53,423 nt of DNA from Kluyvera georgiana ATCC 51603 (GCF_001654985.1 NZ_LXEU01000057.1:1-53423), one strand, 5' to 3'. Positions 38,094 to 49,690 are shown, counted from the stretch's first letter. Numbers and translations: made by a program. Notes: generated from the sequence alone by a model not told the origin.

Positions 38094-39352
38094 GTTTCTC
38101 AACCCTCTCGGTGATCGGTCTGGGCTATATCGGCCTTCCTACGGCGGCGGCGTTTGCCTCCCGGCAAAAGCTGGTTGTGGGCGTCGATATCAATCAACAC
38201 GCGGTGGATACTATCAACCGCGGTGAAATTCATATTGTCGAACCCGATCTCGACAGGGTAGTGAAAACGGCAGTGGCGGACGGCTATCTGCGTGCGACCA
38301 CCACGCCGGAAGCGGCGGATGCCTATCTGATTGCCGTGCCGACGCCGTTCAAAGGCGATCATGAACCGGATATGGTTTATGTCGAAGCGGCGGCGCGCTC
38401 CATCGCGCCGGTGCTGAAGAAAGGGACGCTGGTGATCCTGGAGTCCACCTCGCCGGTCGGCGCGACCGAGCAGATGGCCGGTTGGTTGGCCGAGATGCGC
38501 CCGGATCTGACTTTCCCGCAGCAGGTGGGCGAGCAGGCAGATATCAACATCGCCTACTGTCCAGAGCGCGTACTGCCGGGGCAGGTGATGGTTGAGCTGA
38601 TTAAAAATGACCGCGTGATCGGTGGAATGACGCCGGTTTGCTCCACGCGTGCTAGCGAACTGTACAACATTTTCCTCGAAGGTGAATGCGTGGTGACCAA
38701 TGCCCGCACCGCCGAGATGTGCAAGCTGACGGAAAACAGCTTCCGCGACGTTAACATCGCGTTCGCTAACGAATTGTCACTGATTTGCGCCGATCAAGGG
38801 ATTAACGTCTGGGAACTGATTCGCCTGGCGAACCGCCATCCGCGCGTGAATATTCTTCAGCCGGGCCCGGGCGTAGGTGGCCACTGTATCGCCGTCGACC
38901 CATGGTTTATCGTGGCGCAGAACCCGGAGCAGGCGCGTCTGATCCGTACCGCGCGTGAAGTGAACGACCACAAACCGTTCTGGGTGATCGACAAGGTGAA
39001 GGCGAATGTGGCCGACTGTCTGGCCGCCAGCGACAAACGCGCCAGCGAGCTGAAAATTGCCTGCTTTGGTCTGGCATTTAAACCAAATATTGATGATCTG
39101 CGCGAAAGCCCGGCCATGGAGATCGCCGAACTTATTGCCCAGTGGCACAGTGGCGAAACGCTGGTGGTGGAGCCGAATATTCATCAACTGCCGAAAAAAC
39201 TCGATGGACTGTGCTCGTTAGTCTCGGTAGAGACGGCGTTAGCAACTGCGGATGTGCTGGTGATGCTGGTCGATCATGCCCAGTTTAAAGCCGTCAGCGG
39301 CGACGCGATTGCCCAGCAGTTTATTGTCGATACTAAAGGAGTCTGGCGTTGA
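38090..39352 (+). CDS. wecC: UDP-N-acetyl-D-mannosamine dehydrogenase
   Basis: The 420-residue NAD-dependent enzyme oxidises UDP-ManNAc to UDP-ManNAcA, the second sugar of the ECA repeat. The Rossmann motif [14 protein letters not shown] lies at the N-terminus, the catalytic cysteine in [15 protein letters not shown], and the C-terminal domain shows [19 protein letters not shown]. Its ATG overlaps the wecB stop, and its stop overlaps the rffG start. Confidence 0.98.
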   Translation: MSFSTLSVIGLGYIGLPTAAAFASRQKLVVGVDINQHAVDTINRGEIHIVEPDLDRVVKTAVADGYLRATTTPEAADAYLIAVPTPFKGDHEPDMVYVEAAARSIAPVLKKGTLVILESTSPVGATEQMAGWLAEMRPDLTFPQQVGEQADINIAYCPERVLPGQVMVELIKNDRVIGGMTPVCSTRASELYNIFLEGECVVTNARTAEMCKLTENSFRDVNIAFANELSLICADQGINVWELIRLANRHPRVNILQPGPGVGGHCIAVDPWFIVAQNPEQARLIRTAREVNDHKPFWVIDKVKANVADCLAASDKRASELKIACFGLAFKPNIDDLRESPAMEIAELIAQWHSGETLVVEPNIHQLPKKLDGLCSLVSVETALATADVLVMLVDHAQFKAVSGDAIAQQFIVDTKGVWR

Positions 39353-40416
39353 AACGTATCTTAGTTACCGGTGGCGCAGGCTTTATTGGTTCTGCTGTCG
39401 TGCGTCACATTATTAACCACACTGCAGATAGCGTGGTGGTGGTCGATAAGCTTACCTACGCCGGTAACCTGGCGTCTTTAGCGCCGGTCGCGGACGATGA
39501 ACGCTTTGCTTTCGAGCAGGTGGATATCTGCGATCGTCCGGCGCTGGACCGCGTGTTTGCCCAGTACCGCCCGGACGTCGTGATGCACCTGGCGGCGGAA
39601 AGCCACGTCGATCGTTCTATCGATGGCCCGGCGGCGTTTATCGAAACCAACATTGTCGGTACCTACACGCTGCTGGAAGCCGCGCGTGCCTGGTGGTCTA
39701 CGCTGGATGATGCGGGTAAAGCGGCGTTCCGCTTCCACCATATTTCTACCGACGAGGTGTACGGCGATCTGCATTCGACGGACGATTTCTTTACCGAAAC
39801 CACGCCGTATGCGCCAAGCAGCCCGTATTCTGCGTCGAAAGCCAGCAGCGACCATCTGGTTCGCGCCTGGCTGCGTACCTATGGCCTGCCGACGCTTATC
39901 ACCAACTGTTCAAACAACTACGGCCCGTACCACTTCCCGGAAAAACTGATCCCGTTGACTATTCTCAACGCCCTGGCGGGTAAGCCGCTGCCGGTATACG
40001 GCAACGGTCAGCAGATCCGCGACTGGCTGTTCGTCGATGACCACGCCCGCGCGCTCTATCTTGTCGCCACCACCGGCGGCATTGGTGAAACCTACAATAT
40101 TGGCGGTCACAACGAGCGTAAAAATATCGAGGTGGTTGAGACGATTTGCGCGCTGCTGGAAGAGCTGGTGCCGCAGAAGCCGCAGGGTCTTGCGCGTTAC
40201 CATGACCTGATTACCTTTGTCGCCGATCGTCCGGGCCATGATTTACGTTACGCAATCGATGCAGCGAAAATTGCCCGCGAGCTGGGCTGGACGCCGGAAG
40301 AGACGTTTGAAAGCGGGATGCGTAAAACGGTGCAGTGGTACCTCGCCAACGAAAGCTGGTGGAAGCAGGTACAGGACGGTAGCTATCAGGGTGAACGCCT
40401 GGGTCTGAAAGGCTAA
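39349..40416 (+). CDS. rffG: dTDP-glucose 4,6-dehydratase (ECA)
   Basis: The 355-residue short-chain dehydrogenase makes dTDP-4-keto-6-deoxyglucose on the way to Fuc4NAc. It begins [20 protein letters not shown]. The catalytic region has [12 protein letters not shown] and the YxxxK motif in [12 protein letters not shown]. The start codon is TTG at 39349, within the four-base overlap with wecC. An ATG is not available at this position. The length equals E. coli RffG. Confidence 0.97.
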   Translation: MKRILVTGGAGFIGSAVVRHIINHTADSVVVVDKLTYAGNLASLAPVADDERFAFEQVDICDRPALDRVFAQYRPDVVMHLAAESHVDRSIDGPAAFIETNIVGTYTLLEAARAWWSTLDDAGKAAFRFHHISTDEVYGDLHSTDDFFTETTPYAPSSPYSASKASSDHLVRAWLRTYGLPTLITNCSNNYGPYHFPEKLIPLTILNALAGKPLPVYGNGQQIRDWLFVDDHARALYLVATTGGIGETYNIGGHNERKNIEVVETICALLEELVPQKPQGLARYHDLITFVADRPGHDLRYAIDAAKIARELGWTPEETFESGMRKTVQWYLANESWWKQVQDGSYQGERLGLKG

Positions 40417-40438
40417 AACGCCCGGAGGAGGAAAAGCA

Positions 40439-41320
40439 ATGAAAGGCATTATTCTGGCGGGTGGCTCGGGTACGCGTCTGCATCCGATCACTCGCGGCGT
40501 GTCGAAACAGCTGCTGCCGATTTACGATAAACCGATGATCTACTACCCGCTGTCGGTGCTGATGCTGGCGGGGATACGTGACATATTGATCATCACCACG
40601 CCGGAAGACAAAAGTTACTTCCAGCGACTGTTGGGCGACGGCAGCGAGTTCGGTATTTCGCTACAGTACGCTGAACAACCCAGCCCTGACGGGCTGGCGC
40701 AGGCGTTTATCATCGGCGAAACCTTCCTCAACGGCGAGCCATCATGCCTGGTACTGGGCGACAACATTTTCTTCGGCCAGGGCTTCAGCCCAAAACTGCG
40801 TCATGTGGCGGCGCGTAGCGAAGGGGCGACGGTCTTTGGTTATCAGGTGATGGACCCGGAACGTTTTGGTGTGGTGGAGTTTGATGACCATTTCCAGGCG
40901 CTGTCGCTGGAGGAAAAACCGAAACAGCCGAAATCGAACTGGGCGGTCACCGGGCTGTATTTCTACGACAGCAAGGTTGTGGAATATGCGAAGCGGGTGA
41001 AGCCATCCGAACGCGGCGAGCTGGAGATCACCTCTATCAACCAGATGTATCTGGACGACGGTAAGCTAACCGTCGAGCTGCTGGGACGCGGTTTTGCCTG
41101 GTTGGATACCGGTACTCACGACAGCCTGATTGAAGCGAGTATGTTTGTGCAGACGGTCGAAAAACGTCAGGGCTTTAAAATTGCCTGTCTGGAAGAGATT
41201 GCCTGGCGCAACGGTTGGCTCGACGATGAAGGCGTGAAGCGCGCTGCCGCCGGGCTGGCGAAAACCGGCTACGGTCAATATCTGCTGGAGCTGCTCCGTG
41301 CCCGTCCGCGCCAGTATTGA
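40439..41320 (+). CDS. rffH: Glucose-1-phosphate thymidylyltransferase (ECA)
   Basis: The 293-residue nucleotidyltransferase makes dTDP-glucose, the substrate of RffG. It begins [20 protein letters not shown], the signature loop of the family, and has GDNIFFGQG and [19 protein letters not shown] ribosome site precedes it. Its end overlaps the rffC start by 23 bases. Confidence 0.98.
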   Translation: MKGIILAGGSGTRLHPITRGVSKQLLPIYDKPMIYYPLSVLMLAGIRDILIITTPEDKSYFQRLLGDGSEFGISLQYAEQPSPDGLAQAFIIGETFLNGEPSCLVLGDNIFFGQGFSPKLRHVAARSEGATVFGYQVMDPERFGVVEFDDHFQALSLEEKPKQPKSNWAVTGLYFYDSKVVEYAKRVKPSERGELEITSINQMYLDDGKLTVELLGRGFAWLDTGTHDSLIEASMFVQTVEKRQGFKIACLEEIAWRNGWLDDEGVKRAAAGLAKTGYGQYLLELLRARPRQY

Positions 41321-41972
41321 GCCACTGACGTGGGAGAATCAGTTTTTCGGTATCAATAGCGCCATTGTCCGCTTTGCCGACGATGCGCCGCCGCTGACTA
41401 CCGAACGGCTGCAGGGGTGGTCGCGGCTGCAGGCGAAAATTGCCGCGCATCAGGTTGAGCAGCTTGATGCGCTGCAGTCGCTGGGCTTTCAGCTGGTAGA
41501 AGGCGAGGTCGATCTGGCGCTGCCCGTTACGCCGGTGAGCCGCTCGCAGGCGCAGGTGGCCAGCGAGTCGGATATCCCGGAATTACGGGCGCTGGCGGCG
41601 CAGGCGTTTGCCTTAAGCCGTTTTCGTGCGCCGTGGTATGCCTCCGACGCCAGCGCCCGCTTCTATGCTCAGTGGATAGAAAATGCGGTCAAAGGCACTT
41701 TCGATAACCAGTGCCTGGTGCTTCGCAACGAGAACGGTACTATCCGCGCGTTTGTTTCCCTACGAGAATTGAGCGCCTCCGATGCGCGTATCGGCCTGCT
41801 GGCCGGGCGCGGCGCAGGCGCAGAACTGATGCAGGCTGCGGTACGCTGGGCGTATACTCGCGGCCTATCGACGCTACGGGTGGCGACGCAAGCCGGCAAC
41901 ACCGCAGCACTTCAACGCTATATTCACAGCGGCGCTAATGTCTTCAGCACCGCGTACTGGCTATACAGGTGA
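41298..41972 (+). CDS. rffC: dTDP-fucosamine acetyltransferase
   Basis: The 224-residue GNAT-fold protein (also called WecD) acetylates dTDP-4-amino-4,6-dideoxygalactose to dTDP-Fuc4NAc. The C-terminal half carries the acetyl-CoA region, with [21 protein letters not shown] and [14 protein letters not shown]. The N-terminal half is specific to this family. It overlaps rffH and is followed four bases later by wecE, the aminotransferase that acts just before it. Confidence 0.95.
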   Translation: MPVRASIEPLTWENQFFGINSAIVRFADDAPPLTTERLQGWSRLQAKIAAHQVEQLDALQSLGFQLVEGEVDLALPVTPVSRSQAQVASESDIPELRALAAQAFALSRFRAPWYASDASARFYAQWIENAVKGTFDNQCLVLRNENGTIRAFVSLRELSASDARIGLLAGRGAGAELMQAAVRWAYTRGLSTLRVATQAGNTAALQRYIHSGANVFSTAYWLYR

Positions 41973-41976
41973 CACC

Positions 41977-43107
41977 ATGATCCCATTTAACGCCCCACCA
42001 GTCGTGGGTACTGAACTCGATTACATGCAATCCGCGATGGGCAGCGGCAAGCTGTGCGGCGATGGCGGTTTTACCCGTCGCTGCCAGCAGTGGATGGAAC
42101 AGCGCTTCGGTAGCGCCAAAGTTCTGTTGACGCCATCCTGTACCGCATCGCTGGAGATGGCGGCCATCCTGTTGGATATCCAGCCGGGCGACGAAGTGAT
42201 CATGCCGAGCTACACCTTTGTCTCCACCGCCAATGCCTTCGTGCTGCGCGGTGCGAAAATTGTGTTTGTTGATGTGCATAAAGAGACCATGAACATTGAC
42301 GAAACGCGGATTGAAGCGGCGATCACCGACAAAACCCGCGCCATCGTGCCGGTGCACTATGCGGGCGTGGCCTGCGAGATGGACACCATCATGGCGCTGG
42401 CGAAAAAATACAATCTGTTCGTGGTGGAAGATGCCGCGCAGGGTGTGATGTCGACCTACAAAGGCCGCGCGCTGGGTTCCATCGGTCATATCGGTTGCTT
42501 CAGCTTCCACGAAACCAAAAACTACACCGCGGGTGGTGAAGGTGGCGCAACGTTAATTAACGATCGCGCGCTGGTTGAGCGGGCGGAAATCATTCGTGAA
42601 AAAGGGACCAATCGCAGCCAGTTCTTCCGGGGTTTGGTGGATAAGTACACCTGGCGCGATATCGGCTCGAGCTACCTGATGTCCGATCTGCAGGCTGCCT
42701 ATCTGTGGGCGCAGCTCGAAGCCGCCGATCGCATCAATCAGCAGCGCCTTGCGCTGTGGCAGAACTATTATGACGCGCTGCTGCCGCTGGCCAACACCGG
42801 ACGCATTGACCTGCCGGTGATTCCGCAAGACTGCGGCCATAATGCACACATGTTTTACATCAAGCTGCGTGACGTTGAAGACCGTAGCGCGCTGATTAAC
42901 TGGCTGAAAGAGGCCGAAATTCTGGCGGTATTCCACTATATTCCGCTGCACGCCTGCCCGGCGGGCGAGAAGTTTGGCGAGTTCCACGGTGACGATCGCT
43001 TCACCACCAAAGAAAGTGAGCGCCTACTTCGTTTACCGCTGTTCTACAACCTGTCGCCGGTCGATCAGCGAACGGTGATCAATACGCTGCTGAGCTACTT
43101 CGCCTGA
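41977..43107 (+). CDS. wecE: dTDP-4-amino-4,6-dideoxygalactose transaminase
   Basis: The 376-residue DegT/DnrJ-family PLP enzyme aminates dTDP-4-keto-6-deoxyglucose. It begins MIPFNAPPVVGTELDYMQS at 41977; the frame is open upstream within rffC, but this ATG gives the E. coli length. The PLP lysine lies in FSFHETKNYTAGGEGG. The stop is one base before wzxE. Confidence 0.97.
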   Translation: MIPFNAPPVVGTELDYMQSAMGSGKLCGDGGFTRRCQQWMEQRFGSAKVLLTPSCTASLEMAAILLDIQPGDEVIMPSYTFVSTANAFVLRGAKIVFVDVHKETMNIDETRIEAAITDKTRAIVPVHYAGVACEMDTIMALAKKYNLFVVEDAAQGVMSTYKGRALGSIGHIGCFSFHETKNYTAGGEGGATLINDRALVERAEIIREKGTNRSQFFRGLVDKYTWRDIGSSYLMSDLQAAYLWAQLEAADRINQQRLALWQNYYDALLPLANTGRIDLPVIPQDCGHNAHMFYIKLRDVEDRSALINWLKEAEILAVFHYIPLHACPAGEKFGEFHGDDRFTTKESERLLRLPLFYNLSPVDQRTVINTLLSYFA

Positions 43108-43108
43108 T

Positions 43109-44359
43109 ATGTCGCTGGCAAAAGCTTCGGTGTGGACCGCCGCGTCCACGCTGGTAAAAATTGGCGTTGGTCTGCTGGTGGTGAAGCTGTTGGCAGTGTC
43201 GTTTGGCCCCTCAGGCGTCGGCCAGGCGGGTAACTTCCGCCAGCTGGTGACCGTGCTCGGCGTGCTCGCCGGGGCCGGTATTTTCAACGGGGTGACAAAA
43301 TTTGTTGCCCAGCATCACGACGATCCGGCGCGTTTACGGCAGGTCGTCGGCACGTCCTCAGCGATGGTGTTGGGGTTCTCGACGCTACTGGCAGCGATCT
43401 TCCTGCTGGCGGCGGCGCCGATAAGTCAGGGCCTGTTTGGCCATACCCACTATCAGGGTCTGGTACGGCTGGTCGCCCTGGTGCAGATGGGCATTGCCTG
43501 GGCGAACCTGCTGTTGGCGTTGATGAAAGGGTTCCGCGATGCCGCGGGCAACGCGCTGTCGTTGATAGCCGGGAGCCTGATCGGCGTTGTGGCCTATTAC
43601 GTCTGCTATCGGTTAGGCGGTTATGAGGGCGCGCTGCTGGGGTTGGCGCTGGTGCCGGCGCTGATTGTCATTCCCGCAGCGGTGATGTTAACCCGGCGCG
43701 GCCAAATTCCATGGGGGTATCTCAAACCGCAGTGGGATAATGCGCTGGCGGGTCAGTTGGGGAAATTTACCCTGATGGCGCTGATTACCTCGGTCACCAT
43801 GCCAGTGGCCTACGTGATGATGCGAAACCTGATGGCGGCGCACTACAGCTGGGATGAAGTGGGGATCTGGCAGGGCGTCAGCAGTATCTCCGACGCTTAT
43901 CTGCAGTTTATTACCGCTTCGTTTAGCGTCTATCTGCTACCAACGTTATCGCGGCTGGTCACGAAGCAGGATATTTCTCGCGAAATTGGCCGCTCGCTGA
44001 AGTTTGTCTTACCCGCCGTGGCGGCCGCGAGCCTGACCGTCTGGCTGCTGCGCGACTTTGCTATCTGGCTGCTGTTTTCATCGAAGTTTATCGCCATGCG
44101 CGACCTGTTCGCATGGCAGCTGGTAGGCGATGTATTGAAAGTGGGCGCTTACGTTTTTGGTTATTTAGTCATTGCGAAGGCGTCGCTGCGTTTTTACATT
44201 CTGGCGGAACTGAGCCAGTTCACGCTGCTGACGGCGTTCTCGCACTGGCTGATTCCGGCGCACGGCGCGCTGGGGGCGGCGCAGGCCTATATGGCGACCT
44301 ATATTGTTTATTTCACGCTCTGTAGCGGCGTATTTTTAATTTGGCGTAAACGGCAATGA
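43109..44359 (+). CDS. wzxE: Lipid III flippase for ECA
   Basis: The 416-residue polytopic protein has about twelve hydrophobic spans and the Wzx-like N-terminus [20 protein letters not shown]. It moves undecaprenyl-PP-linked trisaccharide (lipid III) across the inner membrane. Its end overlaps the wecF start by four bases, keeping the operon tightly packed. Confidence 0.96.
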   Translation: MSLAKASVWTAASTLVKIGVGLLVVKLLAVSFGPSGVGQAGNFRQLVTVLGVLAGAGIFNGVTKFVAQHHDDPARLRQVVGTSSAMVLGFSTLLAAIFLLAAAPISQGLFGHTHYQGLVRLVALVQMGIAWANLLLALMKGFRDAAGNALSLIAGSLIGVVAYYVCYRLGGYEGALLGLALVPALIVIPAAVMLTRRGQIPWGYLKPQWDNALAGQLGKFTLMALITSVTMPVAYVMMRNLMAAHYSWDEVGIWQGVSSISDAYLQFITASFSVYLLPTLSRLVTKQDISREIGRSLKFVLPAVAAASLTVWLLRDFAIWLLFSSKFIAMRDLFAWQLVGDVLKVGAYVFGYLVIAKASLRFYILAELSQFTLLTAFSHWLIPAHGALGAAQAYMATYIVYFTLCSGVFLIWRKRQ

Positions 44360-45435
44360 CCGAACTGATACACATCCTGGGATCGGACATCCCCCATCAT
44401 AACCAGACGGTGCTACGGTTTTTTACCGATGAGCTGGCCGCAGAGCCTGCGCACGCCCGCCAGTTTATGGTGGTCAGCAAAGATGACGGCCTGGAGGCCG
44501 CGTTTCCCGCGCTGATGATTGCACGCTACGCCGATAAATCGGCATTGGCGAAAGCCGTGGTGGCGAAGGCGAAAGCCAATCGCCAGCAGCGATTCTTCTT
44601 CCACGGCCAGTTTAATACCGGTATCTGGCTGGCGCTGCTGAGCGGCGGCCTGAAGCCGTCGCAGGTCAGCTGGCATATCTGGGGGGCCGATCTGTATGAA
44701 GTCTCGTGTGGCCTGAAGTTCCGCCTGTTCTATCCGCTGCGCCGGATGGCGCAAGGCCGCGTAGGGCGCGTGTTCGCCACCTGCGGCGATCTGAGCTATT
44801 TCGGTAATATTCACCCGCAGGTGCCCGGCGAACTGCTCTATTTCCCGACGCGGATGGATCCGGCGCTGAATTCGCTGGCGGATGCCACGCCGCGAGAAGG
44901 TATGCTGACCATTCTGGTGGGCAATTCAGGCGATCGCAGCAACGAACATATTGCCGCGCTGAAAGCGGTACATCAGCAGTTTGGCGACACGGTGAACGTG
45001 ATCGTACCGATGGGCTACCCGGCCAATAACGAGGCTTATATTGCTGAGGTAGACAGCGCTGCGCAGGCGTTGTTTAGCAAAGAAAATGTGCAGATTCTGC
45101 GCGAAAAGCTGGAATTTGACGCCTATCTTGCCCTGTTGCGCCGCTGCGATTTGGGCTATTTTATTTTTGCGCGCCAGCAGGGTATCGGCACGCTGTGCCT
45201 GCTCATTCAGGCGGGGATCCCCTGCGTGTTGAACCGCCAGAACCCGTTCTGGCTGGATATGGCCGAGCAGAATATTCCGGTGCTGTTTACCGACGACGCG
45301 CTCACCGAGCCGGTAGTGCGTGAAGCCCAGCGTCAGCTGGCGCTGGTGGACAAAAACGCCATCGCCTTTTTCAAACCTAACTATCTGGCGCCGTGGCATC
45401 GGGCGCTGCAACTGGCAGCGGGGGAGGCGATATGA
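44356..45435 (+). CDS. wecF: TDP-Fuc4NAc:lipid II Fuc4NAc transferase
   Basis: The 359-residue glycosyltransferase adds Fuc4NAc to lipid II, completing the ECA trisaccharide repeat on its carrier. It begins [20 protein letters not shown], as in other WecF proteins, and includes [11 protein letters not shown] and [10 protein letters not shown]. It is cytosolic, at the membrane. The stop overlaps the wzyE start by four bases. Confidence 0.97.
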   Translation: MTELIHILGSDIPHHNQTVLRFFTDELAAEPAHARQFMVVSKDDGLEAAFPALMIARYADKSALAKAVVAKAKANRQQRFFFHGQFNTGIWLALLSGGLKPSQVSWHIWGADLYEVSCGLKFRLFYPLRRMAQGRVGRVFATCGDLSYFGNIHPQVPGELLYFPTRMDPALNSLADATPREGMLTILVGNSGDRSNEHIAALKAVHQQFGDTVNVIVPMGYPANNEAYIAEVDSAAQALFSKENVQILREKLEFDAYLALLRRCDLGYFIFARQQGIGTLCLLIQAGIPCVLNRQNPFWLDMAEQNIPVLFTDDALTEPVVREAQRQLALVDKNAIAFFKPNYLAPWHRALQLAAGEAI

Positions 45436-46781
45436 GCGAAATGCAGTTTACTGGATTGTTCGTCGTCTGGCTGCTGTCGACGCTGTTTATCGGTACCCTG
45501 ACGTGGTTTGAGTTTCGCCGCGTGCGCTTTAACTTCAACGTTTTCTTCTCGTTGCTGTTCCTGCTGACTTTCTTCTTCGGCTTCCCGCTAACCTGTACCC
45601 TGGTGTTTCGTTTCGGGGTCGGCGTTTCGCCGCCTGACGTATTGCTGCAAACGTTGCTGATTTCGGTTTGTTTCTATGCGGTGTACTACGTCACTTACAA
45701 AACCCGGCTGCGCTCGGCCAATGCGACGGTGACACGCCGCCCGCTGTTTACCATGAACCGGGTTGAGACGCATATTACCTGGGTGCTGCTGATGGGGCTT
45801 GCGCTGTTGACGGTTGGCACCTTCTTCCTGCATAACGGTTTTCTGCTGTTTAAGCTGCACTCCTATAGCCAGATTTTCTCCAGTGAGGTTTCCGGGGTCG
45901 CGCTTAAACGCTTCTTCTACTTCTTTATTCCGGCGATGCTGGTGGTCTATTTCCTCAAGCCGAGCTTTAAAGCGTGGATTGGCTTCCTGATTGCTACCGT
46001 GGCCTTCGGCCTACTGACCTACGCCATCGTTGGCGGCACGCGGGCAAATATCATTATCGCTTTCGCTATCTTCCTGTTTATCGGCATTATTCGCGGCTGG
46101 ATTTCGCTGTGGATGCTGGTGGCGGCGGGCGTGCTGGGCATCGTTGGGATGTTCTGGCTGGCGCTGAAACGCTACGGTATGAACGTAAGCGGCGATGAAG
46201 CGTTTTACACCTTCCTCTATCTTACGCGCGATACCTTCTCGCCGTGGGAGAACCTGGCGCTGCTGCTGCAAAACTACGATAAGATCGACTTCCAGGGTCT
46301 GGCGCCGATGGTGCGCGATTTTTACGTCTTTATCCCCAGCTGGCTGTGGCCATCGCGCCCGAGCATCGTGCTGAATACCGCCAACTATTTTACCTGGGAA
46401 GTGCTCAACAACCACTCTGGCCTGGCGATTTCACCGACGTTGATTGGTTCGCTGGTGGTGATGGGCGGCATGTGGTTTGTGCCGCTGGGCGCGGTTGCGG
46501 TGGGGCTGATTATCAAATGGTTCGACTGGCTGTATATGCTGGGTAACCAGGAGCCGAATCGCTATAAGTCGGCCATCCTGCACAGTTTCTGTTTTGGCGC
46601 AATCTTCAACATGATCGTGCTGGCGCGCGAAGGGCTGGATTCTTTCGGCTCTCGCGTCGTTTTCTTTATGGTTATCTTTGGCTTCTGTTTGCTGATGGCG
46701 AAATTGCTGTACTGGTTGTTTGAGAGCGCGGGGCTTATCCATCAGCGGTTAAGACGCCTTTCGCACGTTGGAGAAGGATAA
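45432..46781 (+). CDS. wzyE: ECA polymerase
   Basis: The 449-residue inner-membrane protein joins ECA trisaccharide units into chains in the periplasm. It is highly hydrophobic with about eleven spans and contains the tract [16 protein letters not shown] typical of WzyE. The ATG at 45432 overlaps wecF by four bases; an upstream open frame inside wecF is not used. Confidence 0.96.
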   Translation: MSEMQFTGLFVVWLLSTLFIGTLTWFEFRRVRFNFNVFFSLLFLLTFFFGFPLTCTLVFRFGVGVSPPDVLLQTLLISVCFYAVYYVTYKTRLRSANATVTRRPLFTMNRVETHITWVLLMGLALLTVGTFFLHNGFLLFKLHSYSQIFSSEVSGVALKRFFYFFIPAMLVVYFLKPSFKAWIGFLIATVAFGLLTYAIVGGTRANIIIAFAIFLFIGIIRGWISLWMLVAAGVLGIVGMFWLALKRYGMNVSGDEAFYTFLYLTRDTFSPWENLALLLQNYDKIDFQGLAPMVRDFYVFIPSWLWPSRPSIVLNTANYFTWEVLNNHSGLAISPTLIGSLVVMGGMWFVPLGAVAVGLIIKWFDWLYMLGNQEPNRYKSAILHSFCFGAIFNMIVLAREGLDSFGSRVVFFMVIFGFCLLMAKLLYWLFESAGLIHQRLRRLSHVGEG

Positions 46782-46782
46782 A

Positions 46783-47523
46783 ATGGCTGACTTACAGACC
46801 GCGCCGACTTACACCTTACGCGGGATTAACCTCATCGGCTGGCGCAATATGCAACACGCGTTGGACTATCTGTATGCGGATGGCAATCTGAAGCAGGGCA
46901 CGCTGGTGGCGATTAATGCCGAGAAGATGCTGACGCTGGAAGATAATGCAGAAGTGCGGGCGCTGATTAATGACGCCGAGTTTAAATATGCCGATGGTAT
47001 CTCGGTGGTGCGCTCCGTTCGTAAGAAATACCCGCAGGCCGATGTGTCGCGCGTGGCGGGGGCTGACCTGTGGGAGGCGCTGATGGCGCGTGCGGGCGCA
47101 GAAGGGACGCCGGTGTTTCTGATTGGCGGTAAGCCGGAGGTGATGGCTGAAACCGCACAAAAACTGCGTCAGCAGTGGAATGTTAATCTGGTGGGGACCC
47201 AGGATGGCTACTTCACCGCCGAGCAGCGTCCCGCGTTGTTTGCACGTATCCGCGACAGCGGAGCGAAGATTGTGACCGTGGCAATGGGCTCCCCTAAGCA
47301 GGAAATCCTGATGCGCGACTGCCGTCAGGTCTATCCTGGCGCGCTCTATATGGGCGTGGGCGGCACCTATGATGTCTTTACCGGCCAGGTCAAGCGCGCG
47401 CCGAAGGTGTGGCAAAACCTGGGGCTGGAGTGGCTTTATCGCCTGCTCTCTCAGCCGAGCCGCATCACGCGCCAGCTGCGCCTGCTGCGCTATTTACGCT
47501 GGCATTACACCAATAACCTCTGA
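46783..47523 (+). CDS. wecG: UDP-ManNAcA:lipid I ManNAcA transferase
   Basis: The 246-residue WecG/TagA/CpsF-family glycosyltransferase adds ManNAcA to lipid I to make lipid II. It begins [20 protein letters not shown]. Family motifs [29 protein letters not shown] and [18 protein letters not shown] are present. The ATG at 46783 is one base after the wzyE stop. It is the last gene of the ECA operon. Confidence 0.97.
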   Translation: MADLQTAPTYTLRGINLIGWRNMQHALDYLYADGNLKQGTLVAINAEKMLTLEDNAEVRALINDAEFKYADGISVVRSVRKKYPQADVSRVAGADLWEALMARAGAEGTPVFLIGGKPEVMAETAQKLRQQWNVNLVGTQDGYFTAEQRPALFARIRDSGAKIVTVAMGSPKQEILMRDCRQVYPGALYMGVGGTYDVFTGQVKRAPKVWQNLGLEWLYRLLSQPSRITRQLRLLRYLRWHYTNNL

Positions 47524-47543
47524 ATATTCCGCGCATTATCGGC

Positions 47544-47574
47544 AATGAATCACGCATTTTCTGCGTGATTCATT
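47544..47574. terminator. Hairpin at the end of the ECA operon
   Basis: AATGAATCACGCA and TGCGTGATTCATT form a perfect 13-bp stem around TTTTC, 20 bases after wecG. No good T tract follows, so it may stabilise the RNA end rather than terminate on its own. Confidence 0.55.
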
Positions 47575-47649
47575 CACAATCTCGATACGTTATCCCTCAT
47601 TTATATTTGCCATTTGTGTGAATTTGTTAAACCATTCGCATGCCCTGAC

Positions 47650-47677
47650 GATATATCCGTATTTCTACGGATATATC
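47650..47677. promoter_or_regulatory. Perfect palindrome upstream of yifK
   Basis: GATATATCCGTA (47650-47661) and TACGGATATATC (47666-47677) are exact inverted copies separated by TTTC. The element lies about 80 bases before the yifK start, at or near its promoter. It could be an operator, an RNA hairpin, or a remnant terminator without T run. Confidence 0.45.
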
Positions 47678-47736
47678 CACATCCGAAAGACATCTTTTTT
47701 TCTATAAAAATAAAACCGGCATCGACCGGATAGATA

Positions 47737-47747
47737 TGCAAACACAA
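47737..47747 (+). promoter_or_regulatory. Predicted GcvB sRNA pairing site in the yifK leader
   Basis: TGCAAACACAA is an exact 11-base complement to the UUGUGUUUGCA segment of the GcvB R1 region as recalled. It overlaps the AAGAGGA ribosome site of yifK. GcvB repression of yifK is known in Salmonella. Confidence 0.6.
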
Positions 47748-47755
47748 GAGGATCT

Positions 47756-49141
47756 ATGGCAGAGAATAAACCGGAGCTCCAGCGCGGTCTGGAAGCCCGT
47801 CATATTGAATTGATTGCCCTTGGCGGCACCATTGGCGTCGGCCTGTTCATGGGCGCGGCAAGCACCCTGAAGTGGGCCGGACCGTCGGTGCTGCTGGCCT
47901 ACATTCTGGCCGGGGTCTTTGTTTTCTTCATAATGCGCTCGATGGGCGAAATGCTGTTTATCGAACCGGTCACCGGCTCGTTCGCCGTTTACGCGCACCG
48001 TTATATGAGCCCGTTCTTCGGCTACCTCACCGCCTGGTCATACTGGTTTATGTGGATGGCGGTCGGGATTTCAGAAATCACCGCGATAGGCGTGTACGTG
48101 CAATTCTGGTTTCCGGAAATGGCGCAGTGGATCCCCGCGCTGATTGCCGTGGGGCTGGTGGCGCTGGCTAACCTGGCGGCGGTGCGCCTGTACGGGGAAA
48201 TTGAATTCTGGTTCGCGATGATTAAGGTCACCACCATTATCGTGATGATTGTCATTGGTCTAGGCGTGATTTTCTTTGGCTTTGGCAACGGCGGCACCTC
48301 CATCGGTTTTAGCAACCTGACTGAACACGGCGGCTTCTTCGCGGGCGGCTGGAAGGGCTTCCTGACGGCGCTGTGTATCGTTGTGGCCTCCTATCAGGGC
48401 GTAGAGCTTATCGGTATGACGGCCGGTGAAGCCAGGAACCCGCAGGTGACCCTGCGCAGCGCGGTAGGCAAGGTGCTGTGGCGCATCCTGATTTTCTACG
48501 TGGGCGCGATTTTCGTTATCGTCACTATCTTCCCGTGGAATGAAATTGGCACCAACGGCAGCCCGTTTGTGCTGACCTTCGCCAAAATTGGTATCACCGC
48601 GGCAGCGGGCATTATCAACTTCGTGGTACTGACTGCAGCGCTGTCTGGCTGTAACAGCGGAATGTACAGCTGCGGGCGCATGCTCTACGCGCTGGCGAAA
48701 AACCGTCAGCTGCCTGCGGCGATGGCTAAAGTGAGCAAAAGCGGCGTACCGGCGGCCGGGGTGAGCGTGTCGATTGTTATCCTGTTGATTGGCTCCTGCC
48801 TGAACTACATCATTCCTAACCCGCAGCGCGTGTTCGTCTATGTCTACAGCGCCAGCGTGCTACCGGGGATGGTGCCGTGGTTCGTTATCCTGATTAGCCA
48901 GCTGCGTTTTCGTCGCGCACATAAAGCGGCGATTGCCAGCCATCCGTTCCGGTCAATTATGTTCCCGTGGGCCAACTATTTGACCATGGCGTTCCTGATT
49001 TGCGTGCTGATCGGTATGGGCTTCAATGACGATACCCGTATGTCGCTGTTTGTGGGCGCGCTGTTTTTGGCCATCGTGACCGTGGTTTATAAGGTTTTTG
49101 GTATGGGCAAGGGCGTTGAAGTGCAAAAAGTGCAGAAATAA
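47756..49141 (+). CDS. yifK: Amino acid permease YifK (threonine/serine transporter ThrP)
   Basis: The 461-residue APC-superfamily transporter has about twelve spans. It begins [20 protein letters not shown]. The family signature [15 protein letters not shown] lies at the start of the first span, with [15 protein letters not shown] further on. The E. coli homologue takes up threonine and serine with protons. Lrp and GcvB control is expected from the family, and a GcvB pairing site is visible. It lies between wecG and the tRNA cluster, as in E. coli. Confidence 0.96.
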   Translation: MAENKPELQRGLEARHIELIALGGTIGVGLFMGAASTLKWAGPSVLLAYILAGVFVFFIMRSMGEMLFIEPVTGSFAVYAHRYMSPFFGYLTAWSYWFMWMAVGISEITAIGVYVQFWFPEMAQWIPALIAVGLVALANLAAVRLYGEIEFWFAMIKVTTIIVMIVIGLGVIFFGFGNGGTSIGFSNLTEHGGFFAGGWKGFLTALCIVVASYQGVELIGMTAGEARNPQVTLRSAVGKVLWRILIFYVGAIFVIVTIFPWNEIGTNGSPFVLTFAKIGITAAAGIINFVVLTAALSGCNSGMYSCGRMLYALAKNRQLPAAMAKVSKSGVPAAGVSVSIVILLIGSCLNYIIPNPQRVFVYVYSASVLPGMVPWFVILISQLRFRRAHKAAIASHPFRSIMFPWANYLTMAFLICVLIGMGFNDDTRMSLFVGALFLAIVTVVYKVFGMGKGVEVQKVQK

Positions 49142-49193
49142 GCAACAAAACGCACAAACCATGAGCAAACGATAATTTTCTTTAAAAAGGCAC

Positions 49194-49222
49194 TAGACAG
49201 CGGGGTAGGAAGTCCGTATTAT
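49194..49222 (+). promoter_or_regulatory. Promoter of the argX-hisR-leuT-proM tRNA operon
   Basis: TAGACA (49194-49199) and TATTAT (49217-49222) are 17 bp apart. They are followed by the GC-rich discriminator CCGACCCCGC, typical of stringently controlled stable-RNA promoters. Confidence 0.8.
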
Positions 49223-49243
49223 CCGACCCCGCAACGGCGCTAA

Positions 49244-49320
<77 letters not shown>

Positions 49321-49377
49321 TTTACCCGGTGCTGGAGCTGCGGTGGTTTTTTTAAGACCGCGTAAAAGATTTGCAGT

Positions 49378-49454
49378 GGTGGCTATAGCTCAGTTGGTAG
49401 AGCCCTGGATTGTGATTCCAGTTGTCGTGGGTTCGAATCCCATTAGCCACCCCA
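49378..49454 (+). tRNA. hisR: tRNA-His (anticodon GTG)
   Basis: The 77-base gene includes the extra 5' G (G-1) paired with C73 (GGTGGCT with AGCCACC). Anticodon GTG is in GGATTGTGATTCC, and CCA is encoded. Confidence 0.98.
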
Positions 49455-49477
49455 CTATTTGATAGAGTTGTGAATTT

Positions 49478-49563
49478 GCGAAGGTGGCGGAATTGGTAGA
49501 CGCGCTAGCTTCAGGTGTTAGTGTCCTTAGGATGTGGGGGTTCGAGTCCCCCCCCTCGCACCA
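49478..49563 (+). tRNA. leuT: tRNA-Leu (anticodon CAG)
   Basis: The 86-base class II tRNA has a long variable arm (TGTCCTTAGGATG). Anticodon CAG is in GCTTCAGGTGT, and CCA is encoded. Confidence 0.97.
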
Positions 49564-49605
49564 CGACTTTAACGAATTGAACTAAAAATTCAAAAAGCAG
49601 TATTT

Positions 49606-49682
49606 CGGCGAGTAGCGCAGCTTGGTAGCGCAACTGGTTTGGGACCAGTGGGTCGGAGGTTCGAATCCTCTCTCGCCGACCA
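49606..49682 (+). tRNA. proM: tRNA-Pro (anticodon TGG)
   Basis: The 77-base cloverleaf has the CGGCGAG acceptor paired with CTCGCCG. Anticodon TGG is in GGTTTGGGACC, and CCA is encoded. It is last in the tRNA operon. Confidence 0.98.
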
Positions 49683-49690
49683 ATTTTGAA

